Part shown: one piece after another, positions 24,716 to 33,014 of the stretch
Layout: every line of letters starts with the position of its first letter
Numbering within the stretch: position 1 is the stretch's first letter
Origin: JAHHUA01 sp036635475
GTDB taxonomy: Bacteria; Bacillota; Clostridia; Oscillospirales; Ruminococcaceae
Direction: 5' to 3'
NCBI GenBank assembly: GCA_036635475.1
Contig: JAVWQH010000006.1
Span: 1 to 64,000, forward strand
DNA: 64,000 nt
Program-made: the position numbers and the translations under genes
The notes under the pieces: model-generated
The model's input: the letters and a program-made list of their open reading frames with translations, nothing else
What the model was told of the DNA's origin: nothing
Database searches by the model: none

Positions 24716-26998
24716 TTCTATTACTACAGGTTCTTCTGCCACAACGCTATTTGTTTGAGGTATTCCATAAAAATCATCTCTAATTTCATCTTTGTAGAAA
24801 TCTTTAATTTCCTGTGGTGCATCGGAATATGTGATGAAATAAGTATTAGCTATTATTTCAGAAGCATTCGCATATGAATTTGTATTTTTATCTATAAAAT
24901 AAACAGCGAAAATCGGCTCATCTCTATAAACTGTTGTTTTAACGATAGAAGAAAGATTTTTAACTTTTTCTTCGTCTTCTTCTATATACATGCCTTTCAA
25001 ATTTTCAAAGACATTTCTATTAAACTGTCTAGAATTTGAATAAGAGAAAGAAGAAGAACGATCGTGTTTATAATAATTCGCATATTCTATAACAGCTTTT
25101 GTGTTAATTGGAAGTTCATTTGAAAGTTTTTCTTTTAGTCCTAATTCTTCAAAAGCTTTTATAGTATTTACACTATATTCTCTGATTTGGAAATTCACAT
25201 TTTCATAATGCTCATATAGGTTATCTTTTCTATCTTTAACAGGGTGAGTAAAATCGTTATCATAAATAATAGAAATATTTCCCAATATAGTTCCTTTTGT
25301 TTGAATCATATCGTCCACAGTTTCGTCAAGCAAGTCATATCCCATTGCAGTATACAGCATATCCAACTGTTCAGGAGATAAGTCAATTTCTTCTCTTGAT
25401 TTATTGTATCCATCAGTCAAGAGAAGTGTCTTTACTCTGTCTGATTTAACAAAAAGAATCGGACTTTGTTGTGATAACATTTCCTGATTATCCTCAAGTT
25501 CGGTTAAAATATTGAGGGTTTCATCAGAACAATTCGTATGATAATCTCTTGTCACTTTTTTACCATTCTTGAGATTATAAGTTATTTCTGTCCATCTGTA
25601 TTGGTTTAATGGTTTTGTATTATCCTTGGAATTATCAGTTAATATTGACTTATGCAAGTCATATACAGTTTGTATTCCCTCACTTTGTTCAAATGTTGAA
25701 TTATCTTTAGTAAAGGATTGAAAAGAATAAGGCGAAAATGAATTTATATTGGTTTCATCTTTTCGAGCATACTGCACAATATCTCTAAATCTGCCACTGT
25801 AGTTTACTGTAACAGATTTAATATCTTCAACTTTAGGAAGATAATTTTCATATCCGAACCAACCTGACATTATTAAAAATATAAATGTTGGTGCAATAAC
25901 TGTACTTAAAATTAATGTTAAAACATTCTTTTTATTGGTTTTTAAACTTCTTGCCAATATTCCATTGATTACAAAGTAAGCTAAGAAACCATAAATTGCT
26001 GAAAGTAATACAGTTTTGACTTCTACAATTTTACCGCCGTCAAATATCGATGTTAAAAGTGCCAAAAGTGTTGCAACACCAAAAGATGAAACTATCGTAA
26101 TTATCTTATACAATATTCCCGAAGTATCATAGCTTTGTGCAAGCTCACTATTTCTTTTTTTGTATATAGCCATTGAGCATAAAAGCAAAATAGCTGCAAA
26201 TAAAATCCAAGCAAAGCTCACTATTGTAATTTCCTTATTGCTGATTCCAATGTCGGTAAATATATCTTTGCAGAAAGAACCAAATAGCAAGGCGATAGGT
26301 GAAGTATATGCTGAACGTACCATTAATGATCCATTTGCTGAATATCCTAATATACATCCATTCATCATTAGTTCTTTCATAAAAACGACTGCGGGGACAA
26401 TTGCGTTTAAAGCAAGTGCAAATACTCCTGCATCAAATGATGCACAAGTTGACACGCAGCTAAGTGTTATTATTGAAACAAATCCGCATAAAAGAGAAAA
26501 TATTTTCAAAAATTCAACTATAATGTCAACTGACGATGTCATAGTAACTGCGGAAACTGAGATATTTCCAACCATTACAATTAAATAACATATGAGCATT
26601 GGTACTGCTAAAGTTGTCATTACTGCACTATAATTCGCTAAAAGCAATGTTTCTTTTTTAATTGGCAATGAGTGATAAACGTCTACAGCTTTTTTACTGT
26701 GCATATATTTATTCACTACTACTCCCATAAGTAGTGCTGCCATAACAAGAAGTGCAAAATATATTACAATTGTTATCGGTGGGTAAATTTTTGGTGTACC
26801 AAATAGCGAAATCGCATATGGTTCTATATTTAGGGCAATCCCTTTTCTATATTCATTCAACGACAAAAAATACATTACTGGAAAGGTTAAAATTGAAATT
26901 GCAGTATATAATGCACCAATGCCAAAAAGTCGGCGGAGTGCATTTTTATATGCGGCAACAAACAGGTGTTTATTAGAATAAGATGTTGTTGTAGTCAT
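24710..26998 (-). CDS. ABC exporter permease (ABC-2-like, large extracytoplasmic domain)
   Basis: 762 residues from the ATG preceded by GGAGG at nine bases (26996-26998); this overlaps the ATPase gene by 26 bases. About six helices in the first ~290 residues (LTFPVMYFLSLNEYRKG; HSLPIKKETLLLANY is typical of this exporter group), two or more in 310-400, then a ~350-residue external domain of beta/alpha character, as in DUF6449-type permeases found next to YtrA regulators. Substrate unknown; systems with this layout usually export peptides or respond to envelope stress. Confidence 0.82.
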   Translation of the reverse strand: MTTTTSYSNKHLFVAAYKNALRRLFGIGALYTAISILTFPVMYFLSLNEYRKGIALNIEPYAISLFGTPKIYPPITIVIYFALLVMAALLMGVVVNKYMHSKKAVDVYHSLPIKKETLLLANYSAVMTTLAVPMLICYLIVMVGNISVSAVTMTSSVDIIVEFLKIFSLLCGFVSIITLSCVSTCASFDAGVFALALNAIVPAVVFMKELMMNGCILGYSANGSLMVRSAYTSPIALLFGSFCKDIFTDIGISNKEITIVSFAWILFAAILLLCSMAIYKKRNSELAQSYDTSGILYKIITIVSSFGVATLLALLTSIFDGGKIVEVKTVLLSAIYGFLAYFVINGILARSLKTNKKNVLTLILSTVIAPTFIFLIMSGWFGYENYLPKVEDIKSVTVNYSGRFRDIVQYARKDETNINSFSPYSFQSFTKDNSTFEQSEGIQTVYDLHKSILTDNSKDNTKPLNQYRWTEITYNLKNGKKVTRDYHTNCSDETLNILTELEDNQEMLSQQSPILFVKSDRVKTLLLTDGYNKSREEIDLSPEQLDMLYTAMGYDLLDETVDDMIQTKGTILGNISIIYDNDFTHPVKDRKDNLYEHYENVNFQIREYSVNTIKAFEELGLKEKLSNELPINTKAVIEYANYYKHDRSSSFSYSNSRQFNRNVFENLKGMYIEEDEEKVKNLSSIVKTTVYRDEPIFAVYFIDKNTNSYANASEIIANTYFITYSDAPQEIKDFYKDEIRDDFYGIPQTNSVVAEEPVVIEK

Positions 26999-27872
26999 AA
27001 CCAGACGCCTCCATTTCATAAACGAATACTTCCTCAAGACTTAACGGCATATATTCCGCAAGCATTGGATTTAGTGAAGATATTTTTTCTTTTAGTTCTG
27101 CTTGAGAAGATTTTGCAACTATTACTGCCATACTTCCCTTTATATCAACTGATAAAATATTATCTCCAAGTAATTTTTCTTTTTCTACCATAGGTTTGAA
27201 AACAGCTTGCATCTTGCAAAAACTCTCATTAATACTTTCCATAGATTGTTCAATAACCAGTTTTCCTTTGTGCAAAATTCCGATTGAATCGCACAAATCC
27301 TCAAGTTCACGCAAATTATGAGAAGCTATGACAACTGTCATTTCTCGGCTTGCAACCTCATCAGCTATCAATTTTCTTACTGCAACTCTGATAACTGGGT
27401 CAAGTCCGTCAAAAGCCTCATCTAAAAGCATATAATCGGGTTGACAGCTCAGCGCAATTATAAGAGCGGCTTGTCTGTGCATACCTTTAGAAAAAGTTTT
27501 AATGCGTTTATTGGGGTCAAGTGGAAATTTTGCAACTAAATTCAGATATATTTCATTAGACCATTTTGGATATATAGTTTTATAAAAATTCGCAACAGAA
27601 TTTATTGTTGCATTTTCTGGGAAATACATATCGTCGGAAACGAAGAACACTTTGGATTTAGCCAAAACATTTTCATATACTTTTTCCCCGTCAACTTCAA
27701 TATCGCCCCAAGTTGGCTTATAAACTCCGCAAATACTTCTCAATAGAGTTGATTTACCTGAACCGTTTGTTCCAACTAAACCATAAATTGAGCCTTTGCT
27801 AATTGTCAAGTTCAGTCCATCTACTGCTTTATATTCATCAAACTTTTTTATGTAATCTTTTATTTCTATCAT
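26973..27872 (-). CDS. ABC transporter ATP-binding protein
   Basis: 299 residues from the ATG at 27870-27872 (GGGAG seven bases upstream). Walker A GTNGSGKSTLL, signature FSKGMHRQAAL (a SGGM/SKGM variant usual for exporters), Walker B YMLLDEAFDGLD, switch His in IASHNLRELED. The ~70-residue C-terminal extension is variable. It starts a few bases after the YtrA regulator gene and overlaps the permease, so the three genes form one unit. Confidence 0.94.
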   Translation of the reverse strand: MIEIKDYIKKFDEYKAVDGLNLTISKGSIYGLVGTNGSGKSTLLRSICGVYKPTWGDIEVDGEKVYENVLAKSKVFFVSDDMYFPENATINSVANFYKTIYPKWSNEIYLNLVAKFPLDPNKRIKTFSKGMHRQAALIIALSCQPDYMLLDEAFDGLDPVIRVAVRKLIADEVASREMTVVIASHNLRELEDLCDSIGILHKGKLVIEQSMESINESFCKMQAVFKPMVEKEKLLGDNILSVDIKGSMAVIVAKSSQAELKEKISSLNPMLAEYMPLSLEEVFVYEMEASGYDYNNILF

Positions 27873-27876
27873 TTGC

Positions 27877-28242
27877 TCACTCCCTCTCAAATGCTTGTTT
27901 TACTATTAAAGTTGCTTTTTCTATTGTAACCCCATAAAGTCTTGCTTCGTACGCTGACTTTTCGAGTTTTTCTATTGCATTTCTTATGGAACTTTCATTG
28001 ATTGTTTGATTTTCGGAAACAAAACTTCCTCTGCCTGCAACAGTGTATATAATTCCTTCTTTTTCCATATCTTGATATGCCTTTTGAATTGTATTAGGAT
28101 TAACTCCCAAATCTCCTGCCAAACTTCTGACTGAAGGCATTTTATCTCCCGAGGCAAGTATTCCAGCCATTATCAGCTCTAGTGTGCGGTTTTTCAGCTG
28201 TTCATAAATTGGCACACGACTTTTTATATCAATCATATACAT
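27877..28242 (-). CDS. GntR-family regulator, YtrA type
   Basis: 121 residues, GGAG seven bases before ATG. It has a winged-helix domain with VPIYEQLKNRTLELIMAGIL, GDKMPSVRSLAGDLGVNPNTIQKAYQDME and GRGSFVSEN, then a ~45-residue helical dimerisation tail (too short for a ligand domain), which defines the YtrA subfamily. It normally represses its own ABC exporter operon until the envelope is challenged. Confidence 0.95.
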   Translation of the reverse strand: MYMIDIKSRVPIYEQLKNRTLELIMAGILASGDKMPSVRSLAGDLGVNPNTIQKAYQDMEKEGIIYTVAGRGSFVSENQTINESSIRNAIEKLEKSAYEARLYGVTIEKATLIVKQAFERE

Positions 28243-28323
28243 AATTTTTCTCCTTTCTTAAAGCATAATCTGTATTATCCGTATTAACTGTTCTATGTTA
28301 AATAGTACTGCTGTTACAACTAC

Positions 28324-28352
28324 ATAATATCATCATACATTTACAAAATCAA
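28324..28352 (-). promoter_or_regulatory. Promoter of the YtrA/ABC operon
   Basis: TTGATT (28347-28352), 17 bases, TATTAT (28324-28329) on the minus strand. The 80-base leader downstream would hold the operator for the YtrA-like repressor; no clear palindrome was identified. Confidence 0.6.
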
Positions 28353-28374
28353 GTATTATAAAATATTTAATATT

Positions 28375-29775
28375 TTATTCACATTTGATTATTTCAGACA
28401 GTTTTTTAATCCCATCTGCAATTTTTTCATTTTCAATTCCAGTATAATTTATCAATATCATATGTGGTTCACATTTGCTTTTATCTGTGTAATACTGGGA
28501 TAAACAAGCAATTTTTATATTCTTATTTTTTGCAGCTTCAATCAATTCTTCATCAGTGAGTTTTGTATTTACACTTAAAATAAAATGCAATCCCGAGTTT
28601 TCCTCAAGTATTTCAAAATCAATATTAGTAAAATTCTTATTAATTTCATTTATTATCATATCTTTTTTAATCTTGTAAACTCTGCTCATTTTATTAATAT
28701 GTCGCTCAAAATGCCCATTGGCGATAAATTCCGACAATGTATACTGTTCAAGACTTGAAACTGCACATGACGAATAGCCCAACACTTCTTCGCTTTTTCG
28801 CAGCAAATTTTCGGGCAAAATCATATAACTTATTCTTATTGCAGGCGAGATACTCTTTGAGAACGTGTTGACATATATAACTTTTCCATTTTTATCTATA
28901 CTTTGCATCGTTGGAAGAGGCTTGCCAACAAATCTAAATTCGCTGTCATAATCGTCCTCAATAATAAATCTTTCGTCACTTTGCTGTGCCCAATTTAGAA
29001 GTTCAATTCGTCTGCCTATCTGCGTTGTAATGCCTGTTGGAAAGTGATGTGCTGGGGAAATATGTGCGATTTTCGCTTTGCTTTCACTGAGTTTTTGAAC
29101 AGATAATCCCTTATTATCCATAGGTATATACAGGTATTTTATGTTGTTATAATCGTATATTTGTGATATTTTTTTATACCCCGGATCCTCAATTGCAATC
29201 AGCTTATTTCGCCCTATAATATTTGCTAACATTCCATATAATTGCTCAGTTCCTGCCCCTATTATTACTTGTTCTTTTTTAACATTCATACCTCTGAAGT
29301 GATACAAAAAATTAGCAATTGCATTTCTGAGTTTTTCTGTTCCTTGATAATCTTGTCTTTGCAAAATTTCTTCATCTTTGCCCGACAAAACCTGTCTTGT
29401 AAGCTTTGCCCATACTGAAAACGGAAAATTTTCTGCTATAATTGTATTTTGTCTGAGGTCAATAAAGCAATCTGAATTTTCGATTTTTGGGGGTTCAACA
29501 GGTAAATCACGAATTACAAAAGTGCTGATATTTTCAAGTTTTGCCACATAATATCCTTTTTTTTCAATTGAATATATATATCCCTCGGACAGTAACTGAT
29601 TATAAGAATTTTCGACAGTGATTATGCTGATATTTAGATGTTTGGCAAGTCCCCTTTTAGATGGAAGTTTTTCACAGGCTTTAAGTTTATTTTGTTCAAT
29701 ATCAGATTTAATAAAATCATATAATCTGACATAAAGTGGGGTTGAAGTTTTTAGCGATAAATTATATGTTAGCAT
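28375..29775 (-). CDS. pdxR: MocR/PdxR-family regulator (GntR domain fused to aminotransferase fold)
   Basis: 466 residues from the ATG six bases after GGAG (29773-29775). The GntR helix-turn-helix is at 10-75 (LPSKRGLAKHLNISIITVENSY). The fold-type I aminotransferase domain follows, with VIIGAGTEQLYGML, EDDYDSEFRF and the PLP Lys in NTFSKSISPAIRISY. Such regulators sense PLP and control vitamin B6 genes. It is divergent from a pyridoxal kinase gene with a 110-base shared control region, so PdxR-like control of that kinase is the simplest reading. Confidence 0.9.
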   Translation of the reverse strand: MLTYNLSLKTSTPLYVRLYDFIKSDIEQNKLKACEKLPSKRGLAKHLNISIITVENSYNQLLSEGYIYSIEKKGYYVAKLENISTFVIRDLPVEPPKIENSDCFIDLRQNTIIAENFPFSVWAKLTRQVLSGKDEEILQRQDYQGTEKLRNAIANFLYHFRGMNVKKEQVIIGAGTEQLYGMLANIIGRNKLIAIEDPGYKKISQIYDYNNIKYLYIPMDNKGLSVQKLSESKAKIAHISPAHHFPTGITTQIGRRIELLNWAQQSDERFIIEDDYDSEFRFVGKPLPTMQSIDKNGKVIYVNTFSKSISPAIRISYMILPENLLRKSEEVLGYSSCAVSSLEQYTLSEFIANGHFERHINKMSRVYKIKKDMIINEINKNFTNIDFEILEENSGLHFILSVNTKLTDEELIEAAKNKNIKIACLSQYYTDKSKCEPHMILINYTGIENEKIADGIKKLSEIIKCE

Positions 29776-29885
29776 CATATTCTCCAATCTGGTATTATCA
29801 AATTATATTAAACTGGGTATTTTAATAATATCACAATTGATTATACTATAAATATTGCATTTTTAAAAGAGGTGAAAAAAATCTT

Positions 29886-30731
29886 ATGGAAAATACTCCA
29901 CTAATTGCAGCTATTAATGATATTTCCGGATACGGAAGATGTGGATTGACTGTTGCAATTCCGATAATTTCAGCTATGGGACTTCAAGTTTGTCCTCTTC
30001 CAACCGCCGTTTTATCTGCTCATACGGGATATGACAACTATCAAATAGTCGACTTCACTCCCCATATTGCAAATTTTGCGGCAAATTGGAAAGAACTTAA
30101 CTTGAAATTTAAAGCAATATATACTGGGTTTTTGGGCAGTGACAAGCAACTGGAAATTGTCAGCAAATTTATTGATGACTTCGCTTCTGATGATACAATC
30201 GTTTTAGTTGACACAATAATGGCTGATAATGGCTGCGTTTATCATTGTTTTGATGAGAAAATGGTTTTAGCCATTAAAAAACTTTCAGCAAAAGCCACTG
30301 TTATAACGCCAAACTTAACTGAAGCTTGCATTTTGGCTCAAGTGGACTACGATAATTTGCTCACACTTTCAAAAGATGAATTTATGAAATCTGTTGAGCA
30401 AATTGGAGAAAAACTTCAAAAAAACGGCCCGAAACAAGTTGTTATAACCGGTGTATGTCCTGATAATGACCATATGCTAAATGCTATTTTTGATGGTGAA
30501 ATCCCTATGAATTTAGTCGGATTTATAAAAACAAATGCACACTTTTCCGGAACCGGTGATACCTTTGCTTCGCTATTATGTGGATATTTAGCAAATGGCA
30601 AAAGTTTGTTTGAGGCTGTTTTGAAAGCTACTCAATTTATTTCAAAAGTAACGCAATACACAGTTAATCAAAAAAATAACTATTGCAATGGTATTTCTTT
30701 TGAACCTTTTTTGCATGAGTTATTTGAATAA
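29886..30731 (+). CDS. pdxY: Pyridoxal/pyridoxamine kinase (PdxY/PdxK type)
   Basis: 281 residues, GAGGTG ribosome site. Ribokinase-like fold with NDISGYGRCGLTVAIP (N-terminal substrate motif), TAVLSAHTGY, VLVDTIMADNG, TPNLTEA and the ATP-site motif FSGTGDTFAS with catalytic Asp. It phosphorylates pyridoxal or pyridoxamine to the 5'-phosphates. Followed after 21 bases by an ECF transporter S component, giving a salvage unit. Confidence 0.92.
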   Translation: MENTPLIAAINDISGYGRCGLTVAIPIISAMGLQVCPLPTAVLSAHTGYDNYQIVDFTPHIANFAANWKELNLKFKAIYTGFLGSDKQLEIVSKFIDDFASDDTIVLVDTIMADNGCVYHCFDEKMVLAIKKLSAKATVITPNLTEACILAQVDYDNLLTLSKDEFMKSVEQIGEKLQKNGPKQVVITGVCPDNDHMLNAIFDGEIPMNLVGFIKTNAHFSGTGDTFASLLCGYLANGKSLFEAVLKATQFISKVTQYTVNQKNNYCNGISFEPFLHELFE

Positions 30732-30752
30732 AAATATTTTGGAGGTCATATT

Positions 30753-31325
30753 ATGGAAAACAACAAAACAACAACTAAAAAAGGCTTCACCACACGTCAA
30801 ATTGTATTGGTAGGTCTTATGGCGGCTATCGTATTTTTAACTAACTACATTTCCTTTAAAATCCCACTAATTGCCGGTGCTCCAACAAGAATACACATTG
30901 CCAACGGTTTCTGTTTGCTTGCCGGCTTAACTCTTGGAGGACTAAACGGCGGTCTTGCAGCGGGAATTGGCTCAATGCTTTACGATTTTACAAACCCCGC
31001 TTATATTGCAAGTGCCCCTTTCACTTTTCTATTTAAGTTTTTAATGTCATTTATAGCCGGAAAAACGGCAAATTTGAAAGACAGACAAGCAAATGATATT
31101 AAATTCAACATATTAGCTTGCGTTGCTGGTCAAGTTACATACATCGTTTTATACTTAGGCAAAAAATTTATAACTGGTCTTTTAATTGGAAATGCTGTAG
31201 AAACTGTTATAACAACTTGTTTGACTTCACTTTTTGCCTCAACAGTCAATGCAGTTATTGCAATAGTTATCGCAATGGTTCTTCTCCCTGTCTTTAAAAT
31301 GACAATCAAACGTATCAACAAATAA
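30753..31325 (+). CDS. ECF transporter S component, probably for a vitamin B6 compound
   Basis: 190 residues, GGAGG ribosome site, six hydrophobic helices. The N-terminus has TTRQIVLVGLMAAIVFLTNY, with the Ala-rich first helix typical of ECF S components that docks on the T subunit. LTLGGLNGGLAAGIGSMLYDF is the usual second-helix pattern. Substrate is inferred from co-transcription with pyridoxal kinase and the PdxR-like regulator; the energising EcfA/A'/T module is not in the window. Confidence 0.85.
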   Translation: MENNKTTTKKGFTTRQIVLVGLMAAIVFLTNYISFKIPLIAGAPTRIHIANGFCLLAGLTLGGLNGGLAAGIGSMLYDFTNPAYIASAPFTFLFKFLMSFIAGKTANLKDRQANDIKFNILACVAGQVTYIVLYLGKKFITGLLIGNAVETVITTCLTSLFASTVNAVIAIVIAMVLLPVFKMTIKRINK

Positions 31326-31334
31326 AAAGCACAC

Positions 31335-31375
31335 AAAACAGCAGTATTAACTCAAAAATTAATACTGCTGTTTTT
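31335..31375 (+). terminator. Terminator after the ECF S-component gene
   Basis: AACAGCAGTATTAA / TTAATACTGCTGTT stem with an eight-base loop, flanked by A and T runs; can act in both directions. Confidence 0.85.
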
Positions 31376-31442
31376 CAATTTTGATATTGTGTTTACTTTG
31401 AGTTTGTGTTATAATGACAAAAACTTTAAAGGAGCGATTTTT

Positions 31443-31964
31443 TTGGATACCATCGAACTATTAGTCCCAACATATGAATACAAAGTTCAAATGGAAAGCT
31501 ATAAAAAAGAATTTATCGAAAATAATGACAGTTTATGCGGTAGCGGTGGGTATGGAAATATCGATAAATTTGAAGATTGGCTTGAACATATTAAAAATTG
31601 TTCGTCAGATGAAACTGTTCCAGAAAATCTTGTTCCGTCAACAACTTATATCGCCGTTAGAAAATCCGATGGAAGAGTCGTTGGTATGATTGATTTAAGG
31701 CATAGATTAAACGATTATCTTCTAAAATTTGGCGGAAATATCGGATACTGCGTCAGAAAAAGTGAACGCAGAAAAGGGTATGCAAAAGAAATGTTGCAAT
31801 TAGCAATATTAAAATATAAAAATATGGGAACTGATAAAGTTCTTATAACTTGTGATCACAATAATATTGCTTCTGCAAAAACTATTGAAGCAAATGACGG
31901 AATATTGGAAAATGAAATTCAAAATGGTGACACTTTAACAAAACGTTATTGGATTAATGTATAA
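31443..31964 (+). CDS. GNAT-family N-acetyltransferase
   Basis: 173 residues from a TTG preceded by GGAG (about eight bases); the upstream open frame lacks a ribosome site and reads through promoter DNA. Contains the RimJ/RimL-like core: YIAVRKSDGRVVGMIDLRH, GNIGYCVRKSERRKGYAKEML (acetyl-CoA pyrophosphate loop) and ITCDHNNIASAKTIEANDG. Acceptor substrate cannot be told from sequence. Single gene between terminators. Confidence 0.9.
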   Translation: MDTIELLVPTYEYKVQMESYKKEFIENNDSLCGSGGYGNIDKFEDWLEHIKNCSSDETVPENLVPSTTYIAVRKSDGRVVGMIDLRHRLNDYLLKFGGNIGYCVRKSERRKGYAKEMLQLAILKYKNMGTDKVLITCDHNNIASAKTIEANDGILENEIQNGDTLTKRYWINV

Positions 31965-31982
31965 AAATTTGAAACAACAGCA

Positions 31983-32032
31983 AATGCCTCATTTAAAATT
32001 CGAGTATTCTATCGAATTTTAAATGAGGCATT
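31983..32032. terminator. Bidirectional terminator
   Basis: A perfect 21-base stem, AATGCCTCATTTAAAATTCG and its complement, with an eight-base loop, between convergent genes (acetyltransferase + and nucleotidyltransferase -). A/T flanks on both sides allow use in either direction. Confidence 0.85.
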
Positions 32033-32035
32033 ATT

Positions 32036-32905
32036 TTATGAATTTTCAGCAACTGTTTTAAGGTACTGCCCATAGTCAGTTCTGCACAAGTCATTGGCAA
32101 GCTTTAACAATTGGTTTTTATCAATATATCCTGCTTTGTAAGCTTCTTCTTCTACATTGCCAATCATTGCTGAGTGGAGTTTTTCTTGAATTGCAACGCA
32201 ATTTGCGGCTTTAAGTAAATTATCGGGAGTTCCAGCATCGAACCACATAGTATCTTTATCCAATGTAATCACATTAAGCTTGTTATTTTTCAAATAATAT
32301 TCATTGACAGTTGTTATTTCCAATTCACCTCTTGGGGAAGGGGTTATTGTTTTTGCAACTTCAATTACACTATTATCATAAAAGTACATTCCAGGCACAA
32401 TGTAATTAGACTTTGGAATTTTTGGCTTTTCTTCAAGGGAAATTGCTTTTCCGTCCTCGTCAAATTCAACTACACCAAAAGGTGATGGGTCATCAACATA
32501 ATATCCAAAAATAGTTGCTCCATCTGTTGTTTTAGCACCGATTTTTAAAGCATTATCCATATTAGGTCCCATAAAAATATTATCAGAAAGCATCAAGCAA
32601 ACATTGTCATCACCAATAAATTCTTCTCCAACAATAAATGCGTCAGCAATTCCACGTTGAACAGGTTGTTCTTTATAAAATATATTCATTCCAATTTGAC
32701 TTCCATCACCAAATAAATCCTCAAATGGAGTTCTTATATGGGGAGGAACAATTATTAAAACATCTTTTATACCTGCTTGAATTAAAAGCGATAATGGAAA
32801 ATAAATGAGAGGCTTGTCATATACGGGTAAAAGAGGTTTCGGTATTGTCTTTGTTATTGGAATTAATCTCATTCCCTTTCCTCCTGCCAAAATTATACCT
32901 TTCAT
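32036..32905 (-). CDS. rfbA: Glucose-1-phosphate thymidylyltransferase (RmlA-like)
   Basis: 289 residues, AAGGAG ribosome site. Nucleotidyltransferase fold: MKGIILAGGKGMRLIPIT (signature; the usual GTRL is GMRL here), KPLLPVYDKPLIYFPLS, EQPVQRGIADAF, LMLSDNIFMG (metal Asp) and GELEITTVNEYYL. Catalyses formation of dTDP-glucose, first step to dTDP-rhamnose. No rmlB/C/D beside it, so use of another sugar-1-phosphate is possible. Confidence 0.9.
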   Translation of the reverse strand: MKGIILAGGKGMRLIPITKTIPKPLLPVYDKPLIYFPLSLLIQAGIKDVLIIVPPHIRTPFEDLFGDGSQIGMNIFYKEQPVQRGIADAFIVGEEFIGDDNVCLMLSDNIFMGPNMDNALKIGAKTTDGATIFGYYVDDPSPFGVVEFDEDGKAISLEEKPKIPKSNYIVPGMYFYDNSVIEVAKTITPSPRGELEITTVNEYYLKNNKLNVITLDKDTMWFDAGTPDNLLKAANCVAIQEKLHSAMIGNVEEEAYKAGYIDKNQLLKLANDLCRTDYGQYLKTVAENS

Positions 32906-32936
32906 AGCTATCTCCTTATTTTATGTTAAATTTTAA

Positions 32937-32966
32937 GAAGGCGAGTTATCCCCGCCCTCTTTTTCA
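32937..32966 (-). terminator. Possible terminator after the PBP gene
   Basis: Minus-strand GAGGGCG ... CGCCTTC hairpin (with a wobble pair) about 50 bases past the PBP stop, followed by a weak T tail. Confidence 0.4.
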
Positions 32967-33014
32967 TTTTGTCTTAGTTTGAGCCTTTGCCACATTTGTT
33001 TATATTACTGATAA

